A stretch of 40,716 nt of DNA from Actinomycetes bacterium. GTDB taxonomy: Bacteria > Actinomycetota > Acidimicrobiia > Acidimicrobiales > RAAP-2. How positions within the stretch are numbered: the first letter of the stretch is position 1; each line of letters opens with the position of its first letter. Both the position numbers and the translations under genes were made by a program. Under the pieces are notes generated by a model, which made no database searches, was not told where the DNA came from, and saw nothing but the letters and a program-made list of their open reading frames with translations. The stretch lies in the NCBI GenBank assembly GCA_021793515.1, contig JAJYSP010000016.1:1-40716 (forward strand), written 5' to 3'. Of the stretch, positions 31,301 through 39,882 are shown piece by piece.

Positions 31301-32749
31301 ATGTCTGCCAGCGCCAGCGTGCACCGTCACGCCCCCGACTGGATCGTGCTCACCATCGCCTGTGTGGCCCAGTTCATGGTGGTGCTCGACGTGTCCATCG
31401 TCAACGTCGCCCTGCCCTCGATGCAGCGCGACCTCCACTTCTCGATGGCCAACGCCCAGTGGGTGGTGAACGCCTACGTGATCACCTTCGCCGGGTTCCT
31501 CCTGCTCGGGGGGCGAGCGGCCGATATCTTCGGCCGTCGCCACATCTACCTGGGCGGGCTCGCACTGTTCACCCTCGCGAGCATCGGCGCCGGCTTCGCC
31601 CAGACCGGCACCGAGTTGATCGCCGTTCGCGCCCTCCAGGGGCTCGGCGGGGCCGTACTGTCCCCGGCCACGCTCACGATCATCCTCACCACCTTCCACG
31701 GACCCCGCCTGCCCAAGGCCATCGGGGCCTGGAGCGCCGTCGCGGGCGCCGGCGGGGCCGTCGGAGGCCTGCTCGGAGGCCTGCTCACGGGGTGGTTCTC
31801 GTGGCGCTGGGTCTTCTTCATCAACGTGCCCTTCGGCATCGGCGCGGCGCTGCTCGCGCTCACGTTCCTGCGCGAGCTGCGAAATCGCGAGGCGAGCCAC
31901 AAGCTCGACCTCACGGGGGCGCTACTCGTCACGGTCTCACTCGCCGCGGCCGTCTACGGCGTCGTGCGCACCGCGACGACCGGCTGGGGTGACGTGGCGA
32001 CCCTCGCGTGGATCGTCGGGGGCGTCGCCGGCGTCGTGCTCTTCGTGTTCTGGGAGTCGCGCGTGGCGACGAACCCGCTGGTGGCGCTACGGATCTTCCA
32101 CTCGCGAGCGGTCACGACGGCCAACCTCGTCATGTTCCTCGTCGGCGGATCCTTCTTTGCGATGTGGTACTTCCTCACCTTCTACTACCAGTACATCCTC
32201 GGCTACGGCGCGGTGAAGACGGGCTTCGCGTTCTTGCCGATGGCGGTCGCCATCGTCGCCGGCGCTCAGCTCAGTTCGCGCCTGATCGGTCGGCTCGGTG
32301 TGCGCCACTTGCTCGCCGCGGGTACCGCGAGCGCCACGGTCGGCTTCCTGTGGATCGCCATGATCGGCGTGCACTCGCCCTACGCGTCAGCGATCCTCGT
32401 GCCCTCGGTGCTGTGCGCCTTTGCGATCGGGCTGCTCTTCACCCCCCTCGCGACCGCCGCCACCAGCGGGGTCGACCGCGCCGACGCGGGACTCGCCTCG
32501 GGCGTGCTCAACGCGAGCCGCCAGGTTGGCGGCTCGCTCGCGCTCGCCGCCCTCGGCACGGTTGCGGCCGACCGCAGCGCGAGCTTCGCCAACCCCAACT
32601 CCCACGTCGCGCTCGTGAACGGGTACCAGTGGGCCTTCCACCTCTCGGCGGGCATCACCCTGCTCGCACTGCTCGTGAGCCTGGCCGTCCCCCACGGCCG
32701 CCCCGAAACCCGCGTCGCCGCCCCGCCGCTCGTCAGTCCCGCCGAGTAG
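31301..32749 (+). CDS. MFS multidrug exporter, DHA2 (EmrB/QacA) family
   Basis: 482 aa, about 14 membrane helices. LDVSIVNVALPSMQRDL in helix 1, GGRAADIFGRRHIY loop, RALQGLGGAVLSPATL, motif C GGAVGGLLGG and the FSWRWVFFINVPFGI segment define the family. It resembles the exporter at 10.1 kb closely in layout but has no linked regulator gene. ATG 31301 is placed by the upstream TACACT; an ATG ten codons earlier would lie inside the -10/-35 region. Substrate unknown. A short GC-rich hairpin follows in the gap to the nucleoside transporter operon. Confidence 0.92.
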   Translation: MSASASVHRHAPDWIVLTIACVAQFMVVLDVSIVNVALPSMQRDLHFSMANAQWVVNAYVITFAGFLLLGGRAADIFGRRHIYLGGLALFTLASIGAGFAQTGTELIAVRALQGLGGAVLSPATLTIILTTFHGPRLPKAIGAWSAVAGAGGAVGGLLGGLLTGWFSWRWVFFINVPFGIGAALLALTFLRELRNREASHKLDLTGALLVTVSLAAAVYGVVRTATTGWGDVATLAWIVGGVAGVVLFVFWESRVATNPLVALRIFHSRAVTTANLVMFLVGGSFFAMWYFLTFYYQYILGYGAVKTGFAFLPMAVAIVAGAQLSSRLIGRLGVRHLLAAGTASATVGFLWIAMIGVHSPYASAILVPSVLCAFAIGLLFTPLATAATSGVDRADAGLASGVLNASRQVGGSLALAALGTVAADRSASFANPNSHVALVNGYQWAFHLSAGITLLALLVSLAVPHGRPETRVAAPPLVSPAE

Positions 32750-32777
32750 TCTCGCCGTAACTGAACCGTCGGCAGAA

Positions 32778-32795
32778 CGGGCCAACGAGGGCCCG
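32778..32795 (+). terminator. Hairpin between exporter and BMP genes
   Basis: CGGGCC-AACGAG-GGCCCG, a perfect 6-bp GC stem with a 6-base loop, 28 bases after the exporter stop. No T tract. Candidate terminator or leader hairpin of the downstream gene. Confidence 0.4.
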
Positions 32796-32829
32796 GCGTA
32801 ACCGACAAAACCTCTGGAGGGGTTAACAC

Positions 32830-33936
32830 ATGCACATGGGAGACAAGAAGGCGCGCCGTATCGGCACGCTGCTCGGGGCTGCGTCGCTGGTACTGGGCAC
32901 GCTCACGCTCGGCGTCGCCGCGACGTCATCGGCGGCCTCGGCCAAGTCGTTCAAGGCCTGCGTCGTCACCGACACCGGTGGCATCAACGACCGCTCGTTC
33001 AACGCCTCGGCCTGGCAGGGCATGAAGGACGCGCACGCGAAGAACAAGCACATCTCGATCTCGTACCTGTCCTCGACCTCCGCGGCGGACTACGTGCCCA
33101 ACATCAACACGTTCGTCCACAAGGGCTGCGGCATCATCGTGACCGTCGGCTTCCTCATGGACGGCGCCACCCAGGCCGCGGCCAACGCGCACCCCAACCA
33201 GAAGTTCGCGATCGTGGACGACGCCCCGAGTGGTCTTAAGTATCACAACGTGCTCGCACTGCAGTACGAGACCGACCAGGCGGCCTTCCTCGGTGGATAC
33301 CTCGCCGCGGCGAGCACCCACACCGGCACCGTCGCCACCTACGGCGGCATGCAGTTCCCGTCGGTCACCATGTACATGAACGGCTTCGTCGCCGGCGTGC
33401 GCTACTACAACAAGGTGAAGGGCACGGCCGTGAAGGTCCTCGGCTGGACGCCCGCCCCGGGCACCTGCTCGCTCGCCAAGTGCGACGGCACGGGAACCTT
33501 CGTCGGGAACTTCACCGACCAGACCGCGGGCAAGACCCTCACGGCCGGTGACTTCTCGGCCGGCGCCGACATCGTCTTCCCCGTCGCGGGATCGGTCGGA
33601 CTCGGATCCGTCGCCGCCGCCCAGCAGGCCGGCAAGGGCCACAGCATCATGTGGGTCGACAGCAACGGCTGTGTCTCGGACCACGCGGACTGCTCGTGGT
33701 TCATCGGCACCGTCGCCAAGGGCGTCGAGCCCTCGGTGCGTGACGCCGTGCTCGCGGCCGCAGCCGGCAAGTTCAAGGGTGGCACCTACCTCGGCACGCT
33801 GAAGAACCAGGGCACCGCCCTCGAGTACGGCGGGATCACCGTACCGGCGTCGCTGAAGGCGACCATCGCCACCATCACGAAGGGCATCATCGCTGGCACG
33901 ATCTCGGTCAACCCGAACAACTACCCGGCCAGCTGA
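32830..33936 (+). CDS. BMP/PnrA-family nucleoside-binding protein
   Basis: 368 aa extracytoplasmic binding protein feeding a nucleoside ABC importer. After a signal peptide (charged MHMGDKKARR, hydrophobic core, probable cleavage after SAASA) comes the BMP fold: CVVTDTGGINDRSFNASAW, FVHKGCGIIVTVGFLM, FAIVDDAP, YETDQAAFLGGYLAAAS, VTMYMNGFVAGVRYYN and VAGSVGLGSVAAAQQ, with ligand-contacting Asp/Asn/Trp positions. The usual lipobox (L-x-x-C) is missing, so the anchor is not a standard lipoprotein; several Cys (in CSLAKC, NGCVSDHADC) could form disulfides. GGAGG lies 9 bases before ATG 32830. Upstream of the ATPase and two permeases, separated by a large hairpin. Confidence 0.9.
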   Translation: MHMGDKKARRIGTLLGAASLVLGTLTLGVAATSSAASAKSFKACVVTDTGGINDRSFNASAWQGMKDAHAKNKHISISYLSSTSAADYVPNINTFVHKGCGIIVTVGFLMDGATQAAANAHPNQKFAIVDDAPSGLKYHNVLALQYETDQAAFLGGYLAAASTHTGTVATYGGMQFPSVTMYMNGFVAGVRYYNKVKGTAVKVLGWTPAPGTCSLAKCDGTGTFVGNFTDQTAGKTLTAGDFSAGADIVFPVAGSVGLGSVAAAQQAGKGHSIMWVDSNGCVSDHADCSWFIGTVAKGVEPSVRDAVLAAAAGKFKGGTYLGTLKNQGTALEYGGITVPASLKATIATITKGIIAGTISVNPNNYPAS

Positions 33937-33963
33937 GAAAACCTTCGCTCGCATAGTTTCACC

Positions 33964-34006
33964 CATGACCGAGGCCCGGGCCCTTGCGGCCCGGGCCTCG
34001 GTCATG
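33964..34006 (+). terminator. Large perfect hairpin between binding protein and ABC ATPase genes
   Basis: A perfect 19-bp inverted repeat (33964-33982 and 33988-34006) with a 5-base loop CTTGC, 28 bases after the BMP stop and 16 before the ATPase start. No T run. It may partly terminate transcription or protect the upstream message, giving more binding protein than transporter. Confidence 0.7.
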
Positions 34007-34008
34007 GC

Positions 34009-34014
34009 TACGAT
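34009..34014 (+). promoter_or_regulatory. Possible internal -10 before ABC ATPase
   Basis: TACGAT, eight bases before ATG 34023 and immediately after the hairpin; the ATPase gene has no good ribosome site. It could restart transcription downstream of a terminating hairpin. No -35 outside the hairpin arm. Confidence 0.3.
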
Positions 34015-34022
34015 GGGCGCTT

Positions 34023-35537
34023 ATGCGTTTGGAGCTCCGGGGCATCACGAAGCGGTTCGGAACCTTCACCGCCAACCATCGGATCGACCTCACGGTCGAG
34101 CCGGGACAGATCCACTGCCTGCTCGGTGAGAACGGCGCCGGCAAGTCCACGTTGATGAACGTCATCTTCGGACTGCTCCAGCCCGACGAGGGCGAGGTGC
34201 TCATCGACGGGGTTACGACCCGCTTTTCGAACTCCGGTGAGGCCGTGCGACGCGGCATCGGCATGGTCCACCAGCACTTCATGCTCGTACCCGTGTTCAG
34301 CGTCGCCGAGAACGTCGTGCTCGGCTTCGAACCGACCAAGTCCTTCGACCGGCTCGACCACCAGCGCGCCCGCGAGGAGATCCGCAGTGTCTCCCAGGCC
34401 TTTAACCTCGAGGTCGACCCCGACGCCATTGTCGAGGAGCTGCCGGTCGGGCTCCAGCAGCGCGTCGAGATCCTAAAGGCCCTCAGCCACGACGCCGAGC
34501 TGCTGATCCTCGACGAGCCGACGGCGGTACTCACCCCCCAGGAGATCGACGCCCTCATGGCGATCATGCGCTCGCTCGCGGCCTCGGGCAAGTCGATCCT
34601 CTTCATCACCCACAAGCTCAAAGAGGTGAAGGCCATCGCCGACGTGATCACCGTGATCCGCCAGGGCGAGGTCGTGGGCACCGCCCAGGCGAGCGACTCC
34701 GAGGCCGAGCTCGCCTCGATGATGGTCGGTCGTGACGTCAACCTCACGGTCACCAAGGCGTCGGTCACCCCCGGCGACGAGGTCCTTGCGATCACGGACC
34801 TCGTCGTGCGCGACGACCGCGGCCTCGCGGCCGTGAACGGGGTGAGCCTGACGGTGCGCGCCGGGGAGATCGTGGCGCTCGCCGGTGTGCAGGGCAACGG
34901 CCAGACCGAGCTCGTCGAAGCGATCGCGGGCATGCGACACGTCGAGTCCGGGACCATCACCGTCAAAGGCGTGGACATCACCAACCACACACCGCGCCAG
35001 GTGCTCGACGCGGGGGTCGGCCACGTCCCCGAGGACCGCCAGCTGCACGGGCTCGTCCTGTCGATGTCGGTCGCCGACAACCTGGTGCTCAACACCCCGC
35101 GGCGCGCGCCCTTCGCCCGGCACGGCTCGCGCAACCTCGCCGCGGTGAATGAGAACGCCGAAGCGCTCGTCACGCGATTCGACATCCGCACGACCTCGAC
35201 CCAGGCGCTCGTGAGCTCGCTCTCGGGCGGCAACCAGCAGAAGGTCATCGTCGCACGCGAGCTGTCACGTCCCTTGAGCCTCTTCGTCGCGTCCCAGCCG
35301 ACACGGGGACTGGACGTCGGATCGATCGAGTACGTGCACCGCCAGATCGTGAGCCAGCGCGACGACGGGCTAGGCGTGCTGATCGTCTCCTCGGAGCTCG
35401 ACGAGGTCCTCGCCCTCGGTGACCGCATCGCGGTCATGCACGCCGGACAGATCAGTGGGGTCGTCGACCCTTCGACGAGTCGCGAGACGATCGGACTCTT
35501 GATGACCGGCGCCCACGTGGAGTCCGCCGATGCCTGA
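34023..35537 (+). CDS. Nucleoside ABC importer, duplicated ATPase subunit
   Basis: 504 aa protein with two ABC domains in one chain, as in sugar/nucleoside importers. Domain 1: Walker A GENGAGKST (35-43), Q-loop VHQHFMLVP, signature LPVGLQQRVEILKAL, Walker B LLILDEPTAVLTP. Domain 2: the Walker A is the degenerate GVQGNGQTE normal for this family, with GHVPEDRQLHGL, signature LSGGNQQKVIVAREL and ASQPTRGLD in place of a full Walker B (Ser-Gln instead of Asp-Glu). Only the first site should hydrolyse ATP efficiently. ATG 34023 begins MRLELRGITKRFG; no strong ribosome site. Overlaps the first permease by 8 bases. Context with the BMP protein and nucleoside-salvage genes supports nucleosides as substrate. 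Confidence 0.93.
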   Translation: MRLELRGITKRFGTFTANHRIDLTVEPGQIHCLLGENGAGKSTLMNVIFGLLQPDEGEVLIDGVTTRFSNSGEAVRRGIGMVHQHFMLVPVFSVAENVVLGFEPTKSFDRLDHQRAREEIRSVSQAFNLEVDPDAIVEELPVGLQQRVEILKALSHDAELLILDEPTAVLTPQEIDALMAIMRSLAASGKSILFITHKLKEVKAIADVITVIRQGEVVGTAQASDSEAELASMMVGRDVNLTVTKASVTPGDEVLAITDLVVRDDRGLAAVNGVSLTVRAGEIVALAGVQGNGQTELVEAIAGMRHVESGTITVKGVDITNHTPRQVLDAGVGHVPEDRQLHGLVLSMSVADNLVLNTPRRAPFARHGSRNLAAVNENAEALVTRFDIRTTSTQALVSSLSGGNQQKVIVARELSRPLSLFVASQPTRGLDVGSIEYVHRQIVSQRDDGLGVLIVSSELDEVLALGDRIAVMHAGQISGVVDPSTSRETIGLLMTGAHVESADA

Positions 35538-36780
35538 GCCAACCCCCCGTCGTTCCTTCTGGGCCCGCGTGACGGGCCAGAGTCCCTTCGTGGTGACGCT
35601 CTTCGCGCTCGTGCTCGGCCTCATCGTCGGGGCGATCGTGATCGTGACCACGACCGCGCCCGTGCTCGACGCCTGGCGCGGCTTCTTCAGTAGTTGGAGT
35701 GGTCCCGGACACGCCCTCAAGGTCACCGTCGACAACGTCGGCGCGGCGTACCGGATCATGTTCACCGGCTCGGTGTTCAGCCCGGCGACCCTCTGGCACG
35801 CGATCACCACGGGTCAGGGCTGGACCAACGCGCTCACCCCGATCTCCGAGACCCTCACCTACGCGACGCCGCTCACCATCGCGAGCATCGGCGTGGGCAT
35901 CGCCTTCCAGACCGGCATCTTCAACATCGGCGCGAATGGCCAAGCGATGATGGGCGGGATCGCGGGGGCCTACGTGGGCACGCTCATCCACCTGCCCATG
36001 GTCCTGCACCTACCGCTCACGCTGCTCGCCGGGATCGCCGGTGGCGTGCTCGCTGGGTCGGTCCCGGGACTCTTGAAGGCCTACACCGGGGCCCACGAGG
36101 TGATCGTGACCCTGATGTTCAACTACGTGGTCTCGGCCGTCCTGCTCTACACCCTGCTCTCGACGGCACTGCAAGCCCCGGGCCAGCAGAACGACATCGC
36201 GCGCACGCTCGACCCCTCGGCCCAGCTCGCGCCACTCTTCGGCACGGCCTCGGGGCTGCGCGTCAACTACGGGCTCGTCATCGCCGCGCTCGTCGTGCTC
36301 TTCGCGTGGTGGTTCCTCGAGCGATCCTCGCTCGGCTTCGACTTCCGCGTGACCGGGGCCAACCCTCAGGCGGCGCGGGCCTCGGGCATCAACGCCAAGG
36401 CCGTGATCATTCTGGTCTTTGCCATCTCGGGTGGATTGGCGGGACTGGCGGGCGTCACCGAACTCGCCGGCTTCTACAAGACCCTCGACGGCGGTTTCCT
36501 CGTCGGCAACGCCGGCATCGGCTTCACCGCGATCACGGTGTCACTGCTCGGGCGCAACAAGCCCATCGGCATCGTGTGGGCGTCGCTGCTCTTCGCGGCG
36601 CTCGGCGTGGGTGGGCGCGCGATGCAGGCGGCGACCGGGATCCCGCTCGACCTCGCGACCGTGATCCAGTCGGCGGTGGTGCTCTTCGTGGCGACTCCGG
36701 TGCTCGTGAAGGAGATCTTCCGGCTGCGCACGTCCCCGACGGCGGCACTGCAGCTGGCGACCAAGGGGTGGGGCTCGTGA
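35530..36780 (+). CDS. Nucleoside ABC importer permease 1
   Basis: 416 aa BPD_transp_2 family permease with about 9-10 helices. N-terminal FVVTLFALVLGLIVGAIVI helix, a long extracytoplasmic segment, then ASIGVGIAFQTGIFNIGANG (the conserved F-N-I-G-x-x-G), YTGAHEVIVTLMFNYV and the coupling region GANPQAARASGINAKAVII. These are typical of guanosine/nucleoside importers (NupP/RnsC-like). ATG lies inside the ATPase gene end and the stop overlaps permease 2 (GTGA). Two unlike permeases form the membrane channel. Confidence 0.92.
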   Translation: MPEPTPRRSFWARVTGQSPFVVTLFALVLGLIVGAIVIVTTTAPVLDAWRGFFSSWSGPGHALKVTVDNVGAAYRIMFTGSVFSPATLWHAITTGQGWTNALTPISETLTYATPLTIASIGVGIAFQTGIFNIGANGQAMMGGIAGAYVGTLIHLPMVLHLPLTLLAGIAGGVLAGSVPGLLKAYTGAHEVIVTLMFNYVVSAVLLYTLLSTALQAPGQQNDIARTLDPSAQLAPLFGTASGLRVNYGLVIAALVVLFAWWFLERSSLGFDFRVTGANPQAARASGINAKAVIILVFAISGGLAGLAGVTELAGFYKTLDGGFLVGNAGIGFTAITVSLLGRNKPIGIVWASLLFAALGVGGRAMQAATGIPLDLATVIQSAVVLFVATPVLVKEIFRLRTSPTAALQLATKGWGS

Positions 36781-38075
36781 GCATCGACGTGAAACCCGAG
36801 ACACCGGTAACGGCGGCGCGCATCCCGGTCGGGCGCACGCGGGGCATCGGCGTGATCATGCTCGTCATCGGGTTGTTCACGGCGCTCGTCTTCGGCGTCG
36901 GTTCCGGCTTCAGTGCCCACTCGTCGCTCACCTTTAACCCCGTGTCACTCACCAACGCCCCGTGGCGCGTCGGCACGTTGACGCTGCTCACCGCGTGGAG
37001 CAACGTCGTGCTCGGACTCGCGATTGTCGCGCTCGGCGTGGACGTACTCGCTCGGTTGCCCCGTCGTGGCGTGATGGCCCGCTTCGGGGTCGTCGCCGTG
37101 CTCTTCTTCTTCGCGCTCTTGCTCTGGGCCGCGCGCACCACCGGGCCCTCACAGATCAACTTCGTGAACCTGACCGCAGTGTTGATCGGCAGTTCGGCTC
37201 TGGCGATGGTGCTCGTCTTCGGATCGCTCTCGGGGGTCATGTGCGAGCGCGCCGGCGTCGTGAACATCGCGATCGAGGGCCAGTTCATCGGCGGCGCCTT
37301 CGTCGGCTCGATGGTCGCCTCGACCGCGCACAACTTCTTCCTCGCGGCCATCGTCGGCGCGCTCGTCGGCGGCGCGCTCGGGCTCGTGCTCGCCTTCTTG
37401 TCGCTGCGCTACCTCTCCGACCAGATCATCGTCGGCGTCGTGCTCGTCACGATGCTCGGCAGCCTCTCCTCCTACTTGAACCTGCAGGTCTTCACGCCGT
37501 TCCCCCAGTACAACACGGGCAACCTCGCGCCCAACCTGCCCATCCCGCTGCTGTCCAAGATCCCGGTCATCGGTCCGGTCTTCTTCGACCAGACCGGCTT
37601 CTTCTACCTCATGATCGTGCTGGTGGCCCTCGTGAGCTTCGGGCTGTTCAAGACTCGCTGGGGCCTGCGGGTACGTGCGGTCGGCGAGCACCCCCAGGCC
37701 GCGGCCTCGGTGGGCATCAAAGTCATCGGGGTGCGCTACGCCAACGTCATCATGGGCGGCGCGATCGCGGGCGTCGGCGGCGTCGCCTTCATGGCCTCCC
37801 AGGGCCAGTTCCAGCCGGGCTACACCTCGGGGCTCGGCTACATCGCTCTCGCGGCGCTGATCTTTGGGCGCTGGCGCCCGTCGGGGGCGGTCGTGGCGTC
37901 GGTGCTCTTCGGGCTGTCGGTCTACCTCGCCGACAACCTCCAGACCTACCAGGTGCCGGTGCCCACCGAGATCCTCGGGATGTTCCCCTACGTGATCACC
38001 ATCGCCGTGGTCTCGGGCCTGATCGGTCGGGTCCGCCCGCCGGCCGCCGACGGCCTGCCCTACAAGCGCGACTAA
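36777..38075 (+). CDS. Nucleoside ABC importer permease 2
   Basis: 432 aa BPD_transp_2 permease (NupQ/RnsD-like). An N-terminal part with extra helices (RGIGVIMLVIGLFTALVFG; LFFFALLLWAARTTG) precedes the family core: MCERAGVVNIAIEGQFIGGA, LRYLSDQIIVGVVLVTMLG, the coupling loop GEHPQAAASVGIKVIGVRYA, and QFQPGYTSGLGYIALAALIF. GTG 36777 overlaps the permease 1 stop. Its TAA stop overlaps the TAG stop of the convergent PfkB gene (CTAA), so no terminator fits between the two operons. Confidence 0.92.
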   Translation: MSIDVKPETPVTAARIPVGRTRGIGVIMLVIGLFTALVFGVGSGFSAHSSLTFNPVSLTNAPWRVGTLTLLTAWSNVVLGLAIVALGVDVLARLPRRGVMARFGVVAVLFFFALLLWAARTTGPSQINFVNLTAVLIGSSALAMVLVFGSLSGVMCERAGVVNIAIEGQFIGGAFVGSMVASTAHNFFLAAIVGALVGGALGLVLAFLSLRYLSDQIIVGVVLVTMLGSLSSYLNLQVFTPFPQYNTGNLAPNLPIPLLSKIPVIGPVFFDQTGFFYLMIVLVALVSFGLFKTRWGLRVRAVGEHPQAAASVGIKVIGVRYANVIMGGAIAGVGGVAFMASQGQFQPGYTSGLGYIALAALIFGRWRPSGAVVASVLFGLSVYLADNLQTYQVPVPTEILGMFPYVITIAVVSGLIGRVRPPAADGLPYKRD

Positions 38076-38944
38076 CCCGCGCCCAAGCCACTAACCACGG
38101 CCGCTGCGGCCGTCATGGCGGTCTCGAGGGCCGCGCGACGCGACGAGCCCTGCAGCCGCGCGGCGAGGTAGGCACCGGTGACAGCGTCCCCGGCGCCGGT
38201 CGTGTCGAGCACGACATCTGAACTTGCGGCGACACGAACCTCACCCTCGTCGCTCAGCGCGAGCGCGCCGCGTGACCCGAGGGTCACCACCACCTCGGCG
38301 GCGTGGCCCCTGAGCACGCTGAGCGCCACTTCGAGCGAACCGCCACCGAGCTCGACCGCCTCTTCCTCGTTGGCAAAGATCGTCGTCGCGCCCGCCACCG
38401 CGTCGAGGAAGCGGCTCGCGCCCATCGCGCGAAGCGGACCGACCGAACAGGCGTCCACCGAGACCGGCGTGCCGCGACCCCGCGCGACCTCGATCGCGCT
38501 GCGTGCGACGCCGCGCGTGCGCTCGTCGAGCACGGTGTAGCCCGAGACGTGCACGTGGTCGGCGCCCTCGGTGAGCGCGTCAGCCACGTGCGCCTCGCCC
38601 AACCGCGCGTTGGCCCCGCGACTCGTGAACATCGCGCGCTGCCCGGACCCGTCAACGACCGCGACGACGACCCCGGTCGGTGCGTCGACCACCTGGAGGC
38701 GCGTCGCGACCCCGGCCGCCTCGAAGAGCGCGCGCAGCACGTCGGCGGCGGGGTCACGTCCGACGGCGCCGACGTAGGTCACGTCGCACCCGGCGCGCGC
38801 GAGTCCGACGGCCGCGTTCGCCGACGACCCCCCGCGCCCGACGACGGTCGTCGACGCGGTGTCACTGGTCGTCTGGACCGGTCCGAGCGGGCGGGTCACG
38901 ACGTCGAGCATGACGTCACCGATCAGGGTGACGCGCGGTCTCAC
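38072..38944 (-). CDS. PfkB-family carbohydrate/nucleoside kinase (probable pseudouridine kinase)
   Basis: 290 aa ribokinase-fold kinase. Substrate-side motif VGRGGSSANAAVGLARAG (35-52) and the ATP/anion-hole signature DTTGAGDAVTGAYL (247-260) with catalytic Asp253 are clear; IFANEEEAVELGGG is the N-E box. PfkB proteins phosphorylate ribose, fructose-phosphate, adenosine or pseudouridine. Overlap with psuG through a GTGA start/stop junction strongly suggests pseudouridine kinase (PsuK-like), making the pseudouridine-5'-phosphate that PsuG cleaves; adenosine or ribose kinase remains possible. Second gene of the minus-strand operon, convergent with the nucleoside permeases. Confidence 0.85.
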   Translation of the reverse strand: MRPRVTLIGDVMLDVVTRPLGPVQTTSDTASTTVVGRGGSSANAAVGLARAGCDVTYVGAVGRDPAADVLRALFEAAGVATRLQVVDAPTGVVVAVVDGSGQRAMFTSRGANARLGEAHVADALTEGADHVHVSGYTVLDERTRGVARSAIEVARGRGTPVSVDACSVGPLRAMGASRFLDAVAGATTIFANEEEAVELGGGSLEVALSVLRGHAAEVVVTLGSRGALALSDEGEVRVAASSDVVLDTTGAGDAVTGAYLAARLQGSSRRAALETAMTAAAAVVSGLGAG

Positions 38945-39873
38945 GGTCGCGACGCGGCTAACGCCACCGCCACCTCACCGGCGAGGGCCGCGTTCGCAAC
39001 GACGAGGGCGCGGTTCGTCGCCACGCTCGCGCCGGCGCTGAAGCGCGCGAACTCACCGAGCAGCACCGGGGTGACACCCTTGCCCGTGACGCCCGTCGCG
39101 GCGACGAGCGCGAGGGCGCTGGCGAGGGCCGCATCGTGGAGGTCACCGTCGAGCTCCACCTCAGCGGCGGCGGGGTTGGCGAGCAGGAAGCCGGTCGGGC
39201 TGTAGGCCCGATGCGCGGCGAAGGCGGCCGCGGCCTCGGCCGCTGTCTCGACCGACCAGTCCAGGGCGAAGCCCGAGTCGGCACGGTAGAAACCGGGGAA
39301 TCGGTCGGTGCGGTAGCCGACGACCGGGACCCCGAGGGAGTCCAGTCGCTCGAGGGTCGCTGGGACGTCGAGGATCGACTTCACGCCCGACGCGACGACG
39401 AGCACCGGCGTACGCGACAGCGTGGTGAGGTCGTTGGACTCATCGAAGGTTCGTGCGGCGTCGCGGTGCACGCCACCGAGGCCACCGGTGGCCATCACCT
39501 CGATGCCGACGCGACTCGCGACGGCGATCGTGCCGGCGACGGTGGTGGCCCCGTCGCGCCCGAGCGATAGGGCGAGTCCGAGGTCACGCGAGGAGAGCTT
39601 GGCGCTGGCACGCTCGGGCTCGGCGAGCCGTTCGAGCTCGTCGAGACTGAGCCCGACGACGACCCGCCCGTCGAGCAGCCCGATGGTGGCCGGCACCGCG
39701 CCGGCCGCGCGCACCGCGGCCTCGCACTGCGCGGCGACCTCGAGGTTCTCGGGGTGGGGCAACCCATGGACCACGATCGTCGTCTCCAGGGAGACGACCG
39801 GCCGGGCGTCGGCGATCGCCTCGGCGACTTCTTCGGCGATGCGAATCGTGGACTCGTGGCGTGGCGGTTTCAT
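38941..39873 (-). CDS. psuG: Pseudouridine-5'-phosphate glycosidase
   Basis: 310 aa enzyme splitting the C-C glycosidic bond of pseudouridine 5'-phosphate to uracil and ribose 5-phosphate. Active-site residues match the E. coli enzyme: Glu30 in SLETTIVVHGLPHPEN, Lys92 in AKLSSRDLG and the Schiff-base Lys165 in ASGVKSILD; also VMATGGLGGVHR and YRTDRFPGFY. ATG 39873 gives MKPPRHES; the reading frame continues upstream but into the promoter shared with cdd. A minus-strand TACACT (39888-39883) is the likely -10. With the neighbouring kinase it allows growth on, or clearance of, pseudouridine from RNA breakdown. Confidence 0.95.
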   Translation of the reverse strand: MKPPRHESTIRIAEEVAEAIADARPVVSLETTIVVHGLPHPENLEVAAQCEAAVRAAGAVPATIGLLDGRVVVGLSLDELERLAEPERASAKLSSRDLGLALSLGRDGATTVAGTIAVASRVGIEVMATGGLGGVHRDAARTFDESNDLTTLSRTPVLVVASGVKSILDVPATLERLDSLGVPVVGYRTDRFPGFYRADSGFALDWSVETAAEAAAAFAAHRAYSPTGFLLANPAAAEVELDGDLHDAALASALALVAATGVTGKGVTPVLLGEFARFSAGASVATNRALVVANAALAGEVAVALAASRP

Positions 39874-39882
39874 ACGGGCAGC

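Noticed and set aside
33959-35542. A 527-codon open frame on the minus strand across the whole ABC ATPase gene
   Set aside because: It is Ser/Arg/Thr-rich without any recognisable motif, and mirrors the codon structure of a well-supported ATPase on the plus strand; long antisense frames are expected at this G+C.
35694-36776. N-terminal extension of permease 2 by about 360 codons
   Set aside because: The extra residues are Arg/His/Pro-rich and lie wholly within permease 1 in another frame; GTG 36777 in a GTGA junction is the better start.
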